Below, in pieces: positions 8,301 to 15,750 of a stretch of DNA of 64,000 bases. Origin of the DNA: Neisseriaceae bacterium PsAf (GTDB taxonomy: Bacteria; Pseudomonadota; Gammaproteobacteria; Burkholderiales; Neisseriaceae); the NCBI GenBank assembly GCA_017114885.1, contig WNLJ01000012.1, positions 1-64,000 on the forward strand, given 5' to 3'. The position numbers and the translations under genes were made by a program. Below the pieces are notes generated by a model. It was not told where the DNA came from and searched no databases. It saw only the letters and a list, made by a program, of their open reading frames with translations. Each line of letters starts with the position of its first letter. The first letter of the stretch is position 1.

Positions 8301-8945
8301 ATGCAAGATATTATGTCATTAGTCAATAGTCGTTATACCTGTAAAGACTATGACCCTGAAAAAAAAGTTTCAGCAGAAAATATAGAGAAAGTAAAAGAGA
8401 TTTTGATTAAAAGTCCATCTTCGTCTAATACTCAATCTAGTCGATTTGTAATTGTAGAATCAGATGAAATGAAAAGAAAAATTGCTGATTTTAGTTGGGA
8501 ATCTAATTACAATAGAATCGTACATGCTTCTCATGTAATCGTATTTTGTGGGGTGAATGGATACAACGAAAGATACTTGACAGAAGTTTATAAAAAAGAA
8601 AAAGCAGATGGACGATTTGATAAGTTTGCGGGCGAAGAGGAATATTTTAAAAATAGAGCAAGTTTATACATGTCATTATCCCATAGTGAACAGATTGCTC
8701 ATATTGATGCTCAGGTAAATGTTGCCTTAGGTTTCTTTTTATTAGGTATCGAAGGATTGGGTATTAATGCAACTCCTATGGGTGGATTCACAAGGGGTAA
8801 AATTGATCAGTTACTGGGGTTGACAGATAAGGGACTTCATTCTGTTTATCTAGTAGCAATTGGTTATACAGGAGAGCATGATTTTAATGCTGGAATTAAA
8901 AAATCTCGCTTGCCAGAAAAAGAACTTATTATAATAATCAAATAG
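8301..8945 (+). CDS. Nitroreductase-family FMN oxidoreductase (NfsB-like)
   Basis: The 214-residue protein belongs to the NfsB/NfnB-type nitroreductases, which use FMN and NAD(P)H to reduce nitro compounds or quinones. The N-terminus has the FMN-binding pattern with RYTCKDYDPEKKVS, then SPSSSNTQSSRFVIV. The C-terminal half has GIEGLGINATPMGGF and a basic end. Length matches the family (about 215-220). It has its own ribosome site (AAGGAG, seven bases from the ATG) and appears monocistronic. The physiological substrate cannot be read from sequence. Confidence 0.9.
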   Translation: MQDIMSLVNSRYTCKDYDPEKKVSAENIEKVKEILIKSPSSSNTQSSRFVIVESDEMKRKIADFSWESNYNRIVHASHVIVFCGVNGYNERYLTEVYKKEKADGRFDKFAGEEEYFKNRASLYMSLSHSEQIAHIDAQVNVALGFFLLGIEGLGINATPMGGFTRGKIDQLLGLTDKGLHSVYLVAIGYTGEHDFNAGIKKSRLPEKELIIIIK

Positions 8946-8969
8946 TTGCTTTCAAAAATTTAATGAGTC

Positions 8970-8999
8970 AGAAAGTCATACTTTTTAGTATGACTTTCT
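8970..8999. terminator. Bidirectional terminator between the nitroreductase and EEP-family genes
   Basis: AGAAAGTCATAC (8970-8981) pairs perfectly with GTATGACTTTCT (8988-8999) around a TTTTTA loop. It lies between convergent genes and its right arm reaches the last codon of the EEP-family gene, so that gene's stop overlaps the hairpin. Confidence 0.75.
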
Positions 9000-9754
9000 T
9001 AAGATGTTGGGGCAACGATGGCAGTAATCGGCAAATGATCGGATAATTTATCCCAAGGACTTTCGCTGTGTGTGATGGTATCAATCACTTCCAAATTTCT
9101 AACAAAAATCCTGTCTAAGCTGAGCATGGGTTTTTTGGAGGGAAATGTTTTAGGATTAAATCCTTGATGCGTTAAAAAGGCTTCCATTAGGTCTAACTCC
9201 TCTAGAAATTCTTGAGATTTATAGGCCCAATCATTAAAATCTCCAGCCAGGATAATGGGACTTTTGGGGTCAATAAAGTGATTAAAATATTCAAAAATAC
9301 GTATATATTGTTTTTTTCTGTCTTGTTCCATTAAGTTTAGATGAGCACAAAAACATTCTACTGGGATATCCCAACCTGGTGGTGTGATTTGGCAATGCAA
9401 TATTCCTCTTTGTTCAAACTGGTTGGTACTGATGTTGATATTCAGTTTTGTTTTGATAGGGGTGCGACTTAAAATGGCATTGCCGTGATGCTTGTATTTG
9501 AAAACAGCATTTTTTCCATAGCTATTATAGTATTTTAGATACTCTGCAATAATTTGATCGTGAGGTTTGGCTGGGAAATCTTTGTTATTTTCAATTTTTT
9601 TTTCATGTAATCCTTGCACTTCTTGTAAAAAGATAATATCAGAATTAATGTCTTTTAAAGACTGAGCAATGGTATTGATTTGAACTTTTCTATTTAGTGC
9701 AGACATACCTTTATGGGTGTTATAAGAAGTCACGCTAAGTGTTTTATGAGGCAT
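8999..9754 (-). CDS. Endonuclease/exonuclease/phosphatase (EEP) family protein
   Basis: A 251-residue hydrolase of the EEP fold (DNase I / exonuclease III / phosphodiesterase). Motifs in order are TSYNTHKG, the metal-binding Glu in IIFLQEVQG, the paired Asp-Asn in LAGDFNDW, and the catalytic SDHLPI near the end. The substrate could be DNA, RNA or a phospholipid head group. Many close proteins of this size in betaproteobacteria are labelled only by superfamily. An in-frame TTG two codons upstream (9760) lies at better distance from AAAGG, so the start could be there. It shows no signal peptide. Confidence 0.85.
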   Translation of the reverse strand: MPHKTLSVTSYNTHKGMSALNRKVQINTIAQSLKDINSDIIFLQEVQGLHEKKIENNKDFPAKPHDQIIAEYLKYYNSYGKNAVFKYKHHGNAILSRTPIKTKLNINISTNQFEQRGILHCQITPPGWDIPVECFCAHLNLMEQDRKKQYIRIFEYFNHFIDPKSPIILAGDFNDWAYKSQEFLEELDLMEAFLTHQGFNPKTFPSKKPMLSLDRIFVRNLEVIDTITHSESPWDKLSDHLPITAIVAPTS

Positions 9755-10124
9755 TACCAAAAGAAGACCTTTAATGCTTTGTTATTATCACCGCTATTGT
9801 ACACTTATTTTACCTTGAAATGACTTTAAAATAAGTATCAGATAATAAAAAAATCATTAGGCGATAAAACATAATACTGAAAATTTTATTAAAAATGTCA
9901 ATTAATAGAAATCTATATTTGATAGCATATTTTTTAGTTTCTATTTAATTGATGGTCTCGCAACAAAAAAGTGAAGATAACTTTTATCGACCAATATTAC
10001 CTCAACCAATAATAACCACTATTGTATTAAAAAAAATCATCAATTAGTACCAAAAACGCATATATTAAGTTGATTAAATTGAATATTTTAAAACATAATA
10101 ATTAAAGCAGATTGGAGTTAAATA
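9755..10124. other. Divergent non-coding gap, 370 bases
   Basis: This region separates two divergently transcribed genes and should hold both promoters. A 31-codon open frame (9952-10047, plus strand) begins with ATG but has no ribosome site and no recognisable similarity, so it is not called. No RNA gene or strong hairpin was seen. Confidence 0.4.
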
Positions 10125-10757
10125 ATGAATAAAAAACATTGGTCTAAAGTGGAATTTTTACATGAAACGGTTAAAAACCGTAATATCATTATTAAAGGAA
10201 AGCATAGCTACTATAGTGATTTTTGGGATAATGGATTTGAAGATTCTGTGGTGAGATATTTATATGGCGATGAAGGAAGTTTAAAGTGGGAACCATTGTG
10301 GGAGACAGACAAACTTTATATAGGAGATTATGTTTGTATTGCAGCACAAGTAGTTATCCTAATGGGTGGAAATAATAGTCATAGTACTGATTGGTTTAGT
10401 CTATATACTTTTATCGATAATATGGAGGACACATATATATCTAAGGGTGAGACTCATATTCAAGATGGTGTATGGATTGGAATGAGAGCCATGATTATGC
10501 CTGGTGTCACACTAGGGGAGGGCTCTGTCATAGCATCTAATAGTGTGGTGACTAAAGATATTCCTCCTTATAGTGTGGTAGCGGGTTCTCCGGCTAAGGT
10601 GGTAAAATATAGGTTTCCCACAGAGACTATTCACAAGTTATTGGCATTAAAAATATATGATTGGCCACAAGAAAAGTTTTTAGCACTTCAACCTTATTTG
10701 CAACAAAATAATATAGATTTACTTATAGAGGCAGAAAAAAAGTATCAGCTAAAATAA
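10125..10757 (+). CDS. Hexapeptide-repeat acetyltransferase of the CatB/Vat (xenobiotic) class
   Basis: The 210-residue protein is a left-handed beta-helix acyltransferase. The start is like type B chloramphenicol and streptogramin acetyltransferases: KHSYYSDFWD, then IGDYVCIAAQVVILMGG. The catalytic His is probably the one in NNSHSTDW, as in Vat and CatB enzymes. Hexapeptide coils follow (VWIGMRAMIMPGVTLGEGSVIASNSVV), ending SPAKVVKYRF. It would transfer acetyl from acetyl-CoA to a hydroxyl group. Whether it gives antibiotic resistance is unknown, because many chromosomal members do not. The start has GGAG seven bases upstream. Confidence 0.87.
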   Translation: MNKKHWSKVEFLHETVKNRNIIIKGKHSYYSDFWDNGFEDSVVRYLYGDEGSLKWEPLWETDKLYIGDYVCIAAQVVILMGGNNSHSTDWFSLYTFIDNMEDTYISKGETHIQDGVWIGMRAMIMPGVTLGEGSVIASNSVVTKDIPPYSVVAGSPAKVVKYRFPTETIHKLLALKIYDWPQEKFLALQPYLQQNNIDLLIEAEKKYQLK

Positions 10758-10779
10758 GTATTCTTTTGGTTTTTATATT

Positions 10780-11651
10780 TTAATCTTGCGAGTTTAAATT
10801 ACTGGCATCAATAACTATGTTATTAGGGTTTATCTCATTACCATAATAAGGTTTGACTGATCGCTCATAGGCGTTATGAAAAAATTCTTCTTTTTGTAAC
10901 TGAGTGATTTCCTCATTAAGCCAGTTAAGTAGTTCAGTATTGCCTTTTTTAACTGCAGGGGCAATAAAATCATTACCTCCTACTTGATTAATCGTAACAC
11001 TAAAATCAGGATTATTTTTAGTCCATGCATAAAGTAATGTATTATCATGTGCTATAGCGATGCCCCTACCATCTCTAAGAGCAGCAAAAGCCTCTGAGTT
11101 TTGATCGTATTTTTGCTGTTTAACATGAGGATAATTTTGACTAAAAAAAATTTCAGCAGTCGTTCCTTTATTAATAATTAAGATATTTTTATCTAGTTGT
11201 TCTAGTGAAGTAACAGGAGATTGTGTTGAGGAAACTAAGCCTATAGCTGTCTTCATATAGGGTTTTGCGAAATCTACTTGCTTCGCTCTTTCAGGTGTAA
11301 TAGTAAAGTTAGCAAGAGTAATATCTACTTTATTGGCATTTAAAACATTGATGCGGTTTTGGGCTTCAGTTAATATAAATTTAATTTTATTCTCATCGCC
11401 TAATAAATCCTTAGCTAAACGTTTGGCTAACTCAATATCATAACCCTGGCTATTTCCTTCTTTGTCCACATAACCAAATGGAGGTTTGTCACTAAAGACA
11501 GCAACTCTTAATTCACCCCTGTCTTTGATGGCTTGTAATGATGAATTCTGAGTATTTTCTTTTTGCACTCCATTGTTACAAGCTAAAAGAGCTAGGAATA
11601 AAAAAATACTGGAAATAAGGGAAATATTTTTAGATTGGATAATAGTTTCAT
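10780..11651 (-). pseudogene. Polar amino acid ABC transporter substrate-binding lipoprotein, frameshifted in its signal peptide
   Basis: The mature part (10780-11568) is a clear family 3 periplasmic binding protein: GELRVAVFSDKPPFGYVD, the signature GYDIELAKRLAKDL, and ANFTITPERAKQVDF. Upstream in the same frame is a lipobox (LALLAC), but that frame has no start codon. An ATG at 11651 with AAAGAGG before it opens MKLLSNLKIFPLFPVFF in another frame and stops early. One extra T in the T7 run (minus strand; 11600-11606) would join the two into a normal 290-residue lipoprotein. A GTG at 11568 could only give an unexported form. Either the gene is broken, the run varies, or the base is missing from the read. 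It heads no operon of its own: the ATPase stop precedes it by 30 bases. Confidence 0.8.
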
Positions 11652-11681
11652 AATAAGACCTCTTTAAAAATAATAAGGTGT

Positions 11682-12419
11682 TTAAAAATCAAGAGCAGAT
11701 AGAAATGTTCTGGCTCTCAAACTAGAAGGATTGTCAAAAAATTTTTTAGGATTACTAATTTCAAGAATATTTCCTTGATCCATGAATACAATATGATTAG
11801 CAATATGTCTGGCAAAATTTAGCTCATGAGTAACCAACACCATCGTCATACCCTCTGCAGCCAACTCTGTAATGACATCTAAGACTTCTTTAACCATTTC
11901 TGGATCAAGAGGAGCTGTCACTTCATCAAATAACATTATTTGAGGATTCATACATAAGGCTCTAATAATGGCAATTCTTTGTTTTTGTCCCCCTGATAAT
12001 TCCCGTGGGTAAGCTAATTTTTTTTCTATTAAGCCTACTCTGTTAAGTAGTTCATTCGCTTGAGACTCTGTTTCTGAACGTTTCCTTTTTTGTACTTTGA
12101 TAGGACCTAACATAATATTATCAATGACATTCATGTGTGGAAATAAATCATAACTTTGAAATACCATGCCAATGTTTTGGCGCACTAATGGCCAGTTGGT
12201 ACCTCTTGTATTGAGTTCGATATCGTTGAATTTTATCGATCCTTGATCAATTGTTTCCAATCCATTAATACAACGCAGTAAAGTGGATTTTCCACAGCCA
12301 GATGGACCGAGAATCACATGGACTTCTCCAGGATTAATGTCTAAGTTAATATTATTTAAGACGTGTCTGTCATTAAATGTTTTATATAATTTTTGAATGC
12401 TTAATATTGGCTTAGTCAT
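11682..12419 (-). CDS. Polar amino acid ABC transporter ATP-binding protein
   Basis: This 245-residue ATPase is of the GlnQ/HisP type. It has Walker A (GPSGCGKSTLL), the Q-loop (GMVFQSYDLFPHM), the signature ELSGGQKQR, Walker B (IMLFDEVTA, in which Pro follows the last Ala), and a switch His in VTHELNFA. The family usually reads LFDEPTS; here Val replaces Pro, a mild variation. The ATG at 12419 is used because it gives the family N-terminus (TKPILSIQKLYKTF). It overlaps the upstream permease gene by eight bases, so the two are translationally coupled. The partner permease and binding protein are damaged, but this gene appears intact. Confidence 0.93.
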   Translation of the reverse strand: MTKPILSIQKLYKTFNDRHVLNNINLDINPGEVHVILGPSGCGKSTLLRCINGLETIDQGSIKFNDIELNTRGTNWPLVRQNIGMVFQSYDLFPHMNVIDNIMLGPIKVQKRKRSETESQANELLNRVGLIEKKLAYPRELSGGQKQRIAIIRALCMNPQIMLFDEVTAPLDPEMVKEVLDVITELAAEGMTMVLVTHELNFARHIANHIVFMDQGNILEISNPKKFFDNPSSLRARTFLSALDF

Positions 12420-13077
12420 ATAATGTTTTGGCCCATCTAGACAGTGAATAACACATTGCAAAAAATAATAATAAAATGATGCCATAAATCCAAAATGGTG
12501 CCATATAATTGAGCATGGCGTTGGCTTCAATAATTTCCTTACCAACCCTTACTAATTCGCGAACCCCAATGAGTGACAAAAATGCGGTCGTCATGATGAT
12601 GCGAGCGGCTAAATTAATGCTTGGAGGAATGACATTTTTAAATGCTTGAGGCAATAAAATATAAGTAAAAGCCTGTTGTTGGCTTAAACCTATAGCCAAA
12701 GCGGAGTCTGATTGATGTTGGGGTAGGGAAATAATTGCACTGCGTACAATATCACTCATTTCTGCTGTTCCCCATAAGGTGAAAGCAATCACGCCTACGA
12801 GTATTCCATCGATTTCAATATTTAATAAGCTAGGTAAGGTATAGTAGAGAATATAGAGTAAGACCAAGGTTGGTAAAATTCGAATAATACTTAAATAAAT
12901 ATAGGAACTCACTTTGATAAATCTATAATCGAAAGTTCGTAATACGCCTAAAATGGTGCCTAGCAACAAACTGAATATAATGGCAAAAAAAGCAACCTCA
13001 AGGGTTACATATAAACCCTGTACTAAGCGTTTCCAAGTTAACCAATCTAAGAGGATTTCAATACCCAAATTCTGCAT
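12412..13077 (-). CDS. Polar amino acid ABC transporter permease (second subunit)
   Basis: A 221-residue HisM/GlnP-type permease with about five membrane helices. The EAA loop that binds the ATPase is visible as ALAIGLSQQQAFTYILLPQA. It lies between the other permease (20-base overlap) and the ATPase gene (8-base overlap), an arrangement typical of polar amino acid importers with two different permeases. Its reading frame is intact, unlike its partner. Without that partner it probably cannot form the usual heterodimer. Confidence 0.92.
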   Translation of the reverse strand: MQNLGIEILLDWLTWKRLVQGLYVTLEVAFFAIIFSLLLGTILGVLRTFDYRFIKVSSYIYLSIIRILPTLVLLYILYYTLPSLLNIEIDGILVGVIAFTLWGTAEMSDIVRSAIISLPQHQSDSALAIGLSQQQAFTYILLPQAFKNVIPPSINLAARIIMTTAFLSLIGVRELVRVGKEIIEANAMLNYMAPFWIYGIILLLFFAMCYSLSRWAKTLYD

Positions 13078-13723
13078 AGCGAAACCTTTTTTCTAGATAG
13101 GACAATAAAACAATAAAAGGGAGAATGACAACTAAATATGAAAGAACAAGTAGAAATAAATTTTCATAAGTTTGTCCTTCGGTATTAATAAGAGAAATTG
13201 CCATAGTGGTGACATCTGTTCCAGCAATAGCAGTAAAGACCGATGTTTCTTTGAATAAAAAAATACAATTCGCTCCTAGAGCAGGAATGCTATAGGAAAA
13301 TGCTTGAGGGAGGAGGATATAACGAAATAACTGTGTTTTTTTTAAACCCAGAGAAAGTACTGAATCTTTTTGTGATGTTGTGATGGCATCAAGACCAGAG
13401 CGAAATGACTCAGTCATGTAACTTCCTCCCATCAGAGATAAACCGACTAAAGCTGTTGTTTAAAAACTTGGAGCAATATTAAATGCACGAGGCAAACCAT
13501 AATAAATAAAAAACAAATGAAGTAGTAGTGGTGTGTTTCTGAAAAAATTAACATAGGCATTAATTAAGCTAGTTAAAATAGGTATCTGGTAAAAAATAAT
13601 ATCACTACTTATGAGCCCAATAATAAATGCAATTAAAATACCAATAAAAGATATTTCAATTGTTAGCCACAATGCGTGCTCAAAAAGAGGTAATATTTGT
13701 TGGATGTATGACCAATTAAGCAT
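13058..13723 (-). pseudogene. Polar amino acid ABC transporter permease (first subunit), interrupted by an in-frame stop
   Basis: The frame from 13723 to 13058 encodes a 222-codon HisQ/HisM-type permease. A TAA at 13460-13462 interrupts it after residue 87 (FNIAPSF). The frame is the same on both sides and the downstream part continues sensibly (TTALVGLSLMGGSYMTESF), with the EAA loop SLGLKKTQLFRYILLPQA. A single base change, for example TTA to TAA, explains it. An internal restart at an ATG (13432) would give only the last three helices. The start has no strong ribosome site. Together with the frameshifted binding protein, this suggests the importer is being lost. Confidence 0.87.
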
Positions 13724-13942
13724 CGTAATTACCTGATATTATTTAAGTATTTAATTTTTAAGACTATGTTTAATTGATATCTATGTCAAACGATATTTAT
13801 GTATATGTATATAACTTAAAAAAATTAGAACATACTTGGGTAATTTTTGATTAAAAAAATAATTATTTTGAACTGTTATGGTCTTGATGTTATCTGTATA
13901 TATGATTATATGGACTATTGTTTTCAACATGGATGATAAATT

Positions 13943-14944
13943 GTGCAAAAGGTTATTCAATACTTAATAATTGTATTTTCTATTTGTTTATTAACAGCTT
14001 TTCAAACTGATAAAATTGATGATTCACCAATGGAATCTTTAGTTTTAATTAGTGCAAAGCCGGTTAACGATATGCCATTAGGTAATTTATCAGGGATAAC
14101 TTTTTGTCAAAACAAATGGTTAGTGGTTTCAGATAAAGATGACGAGTATATTTATCATCTTACTGAAAAAGACTTTTATTATCAAGCTAAAAAAATGGCT
14201 TTACCTGCTATGCCTGGTTTAAATAATTTGTCTGAATTATCTATTTTAGAAAAAAAACAGCTACTTAATAGTCAAGATAATTTAGATTTTGAGGGTATTT
14301 TTTGCGATAAAGAGGGGTCAGTATATCTTGTGAGTGAGTTAACCAGTCAAGTTTTAAGGATTACTCCTGACTTTTGTCAATCCAATTGGTTAAAGTTGTC
14401 TGAAAATTGGTTAAATGAAGCAAAACGAGTTAATTTTCTGACCGTTCCTAATGCAAAGTTAGAAGGGATAACTTTAGATCCAGGGGGCCAAAAAATATGG
14501 ATGGCTGCTGAGCGAGAGAATAGAGGGATTATTTTTTTAGAAAAAATTAGTGGACAGTGGATTTGTCGGGATTGTGTCTTGCTTTCTGAAGATGTTATGG
14601 GAGTATCACCTAAGTTATTGGGATCAAAAGAATTACCGTTGGATTTTTCAGATATTTTTTATTATCAAGGGAAACTGTTTACTTTAGAGCGATTACAGCA
14701 TCAAATTTGTCGTCGGGATTCTAGGAGTGCTCGGGTAGAAAAATGCTGGCGCTTTGAAAATTCAGTATTACAAAATGAAAATTATCAATATGCCCAGTAT
14801 TCTTTTGGACAAGCTGAAGCATTATGGTTAAATAAGAATGAGGTATGGATAGGACTGGATAATAACAATATGCGTAGAAATGATGGTGAAGATCGACCTA
14901 TTATTTACCGATTTAAGGCACCCAAGAAAGGGTGGCTAAATTAA
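13943..14944 (+). CDS. Exported esterase-like/phytase-fold (beta-propeller) protein
   Basis: The 333-residue protein has an N-terminal hydrophobic signal (about residues 5-20). Repeated short motifs typical of the esterase-like activity of phytase / SdiA-regulated propeller family follow: LSGITF, LDFEGIF, LEGITLDP and AEALW. Such proteins fold as beta-propellers and sit in the periplasm; the true substrates are mostly unknown. It starts with GTG at 13943. It ends 24 bases before the next gene's start, so the two may be co-transcribed. The family call rests on the repeated EG/EA blade motifs. Confidence 0.7.
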   Translation: MQKVIQYLIIVFSICLLTAFQTDKIDDSPMESLVLISAKPVNDMPLGNLSGITFCQNKWLVVSDKDDEYIYHLTEKDFYYQAKKMALPAMPGLNNLSELSILEKKQLLNSQDNLDFEGIFCDKEGSVYLVSELTSQVLRITPDFCQSNWLKLSENWLNEAKRVNFLTVPNAKLEGITLDPGGQKIWMAAERENRGIIFLEKISGQWICRDCVLLSEDVMGVSPKLLGSKELPLDFSDIFYYQGKLFTLERLQHQICRRDSRSARVEKCWRFENSVLQNENYQYAQYSFGQAEALWLNKNEVWIGLDNNNMRRNDGEDRPIIYRFKAPKKGWLN

Positions 14945-14967
14945 ATTGTGATTTAAGGAAAAAAATA

Positions 14968-15750
14968 ATGAAGATGAAATTAGTTTTAACATTAATGTTA
15001 TTAGGTTTAGTAAGTTGCGCTCAGGAAAAATTAATTTTTTATCCTGTGGAGCTACATCAAGATTATACTTTCGCATTTAAAGTACCGCATATTGAGTACA
15101 ATATTCCAGTAGATGATGATATTGATCTTAATAGTGTTTTATTTAAAAGCCAGAATAGCAAAGGCGTTATTTTATATTTACATGGTAATACTGGTAATAT
15201 AAAAGGTTGGTCTTCCTCAGCTAAACATTATTTAGAGAATAATTATGACGTTTTTATGGTAGATTATCGCGGCTTTGGTAAAAGTTCTGGTGAAATTAAT
15301 AATGAAGAGATTTTGTATCAAGATATGCAAAAAGTTTATGACTTTGTTGGTAGTATGTACCCAGAAAATAAAATTATCGTATTAGGTTATTCTATTGGTA
15401 CAGGGCTGGCCGCTAAGTTAGCCAGTGATAATCATCCCAAAGCTTTATTTTTGCTTGCGCCTTACTATAGTCTTCCAGATGTTGCCAAAAGCCATGTTCC
15501 TTTTATTCCACAATCGTGGGTAAAATTTCAATTCCCTACCTATCAATTTTTAGAGAAAGTCAGCAGTCCTGTTTATCTTTTCCATGGGAAAGAGGATACA
15601 GTTATTTACGCGGATTCAAGTAAGAAGTTACAAGCTTATATCAAAGGCAAAAATAAAGTTTTATTTTTTGATAATCAAGGCCATAATTACATGGAACAAA
15701 ATCCAGAATATCAAAAAAATCTAAAATCTATCTTGGATTCTTTACAGTGA
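14968..15750 (+). CDS. Alpha/beta hydrolase lipoprotein (BEM46-like)
   Basis: This 260-residue protein begins with a lipoprotein signal ending LVSC. The hydrolase core follows: oxyanion region LYLHGNTGN, DYRGFGKSSG, nucleophile elbow VLGYSIGTG (Ser), catalytic Asp in HGKEDTVI and catalytic His in DNQGHNYM. This matches the BEM46/YfhR group of serine hydrolases, often anchored in the envelope. The ATG at 14968 with AAGGAA upstream is chosen over the ATG at 14932 that overlaps the preceding gene. Its stop overlaps the convergent glnD stop by nine bases. Confidence 0.88.
   Translation: MKMKLVLTLMLLGLVSCAQEKLIFYPVELHQDYTFAFKVPHIEYNIPVDDDIDLNSVLFKSQNSKGVILYLHGNTGNIKGWSSSAKHYLENNYDVFMVDYRGFGKSSGEINNEEILYQDMQKVYDFVGSMYPENKIIVLGYSIGTGLAAKLASDNHPKALFLLAPYYSLPDVAKSHVPFIPQSWVKFQFPTYQFLEKVSSPVYLFHGKEDTVIYADSSKKLQAYIKGKNKVLFFDNQGHNYMEQNPEYQKNLKSILDSLQ

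Noticed and set aside
9952-10047. A 31-codon plus-strand ORF in the gap before the acetyltransferase.
   Set aside because: No ribosome site, AT-rich composition and no recognisable similarity.
10125-10757. Antibiotic resistance by an acquired acetyltransferase.
   Set aside because: Base composition matches the surroundings, no mobile element is present, and many chromosomal members are not resistance genes.
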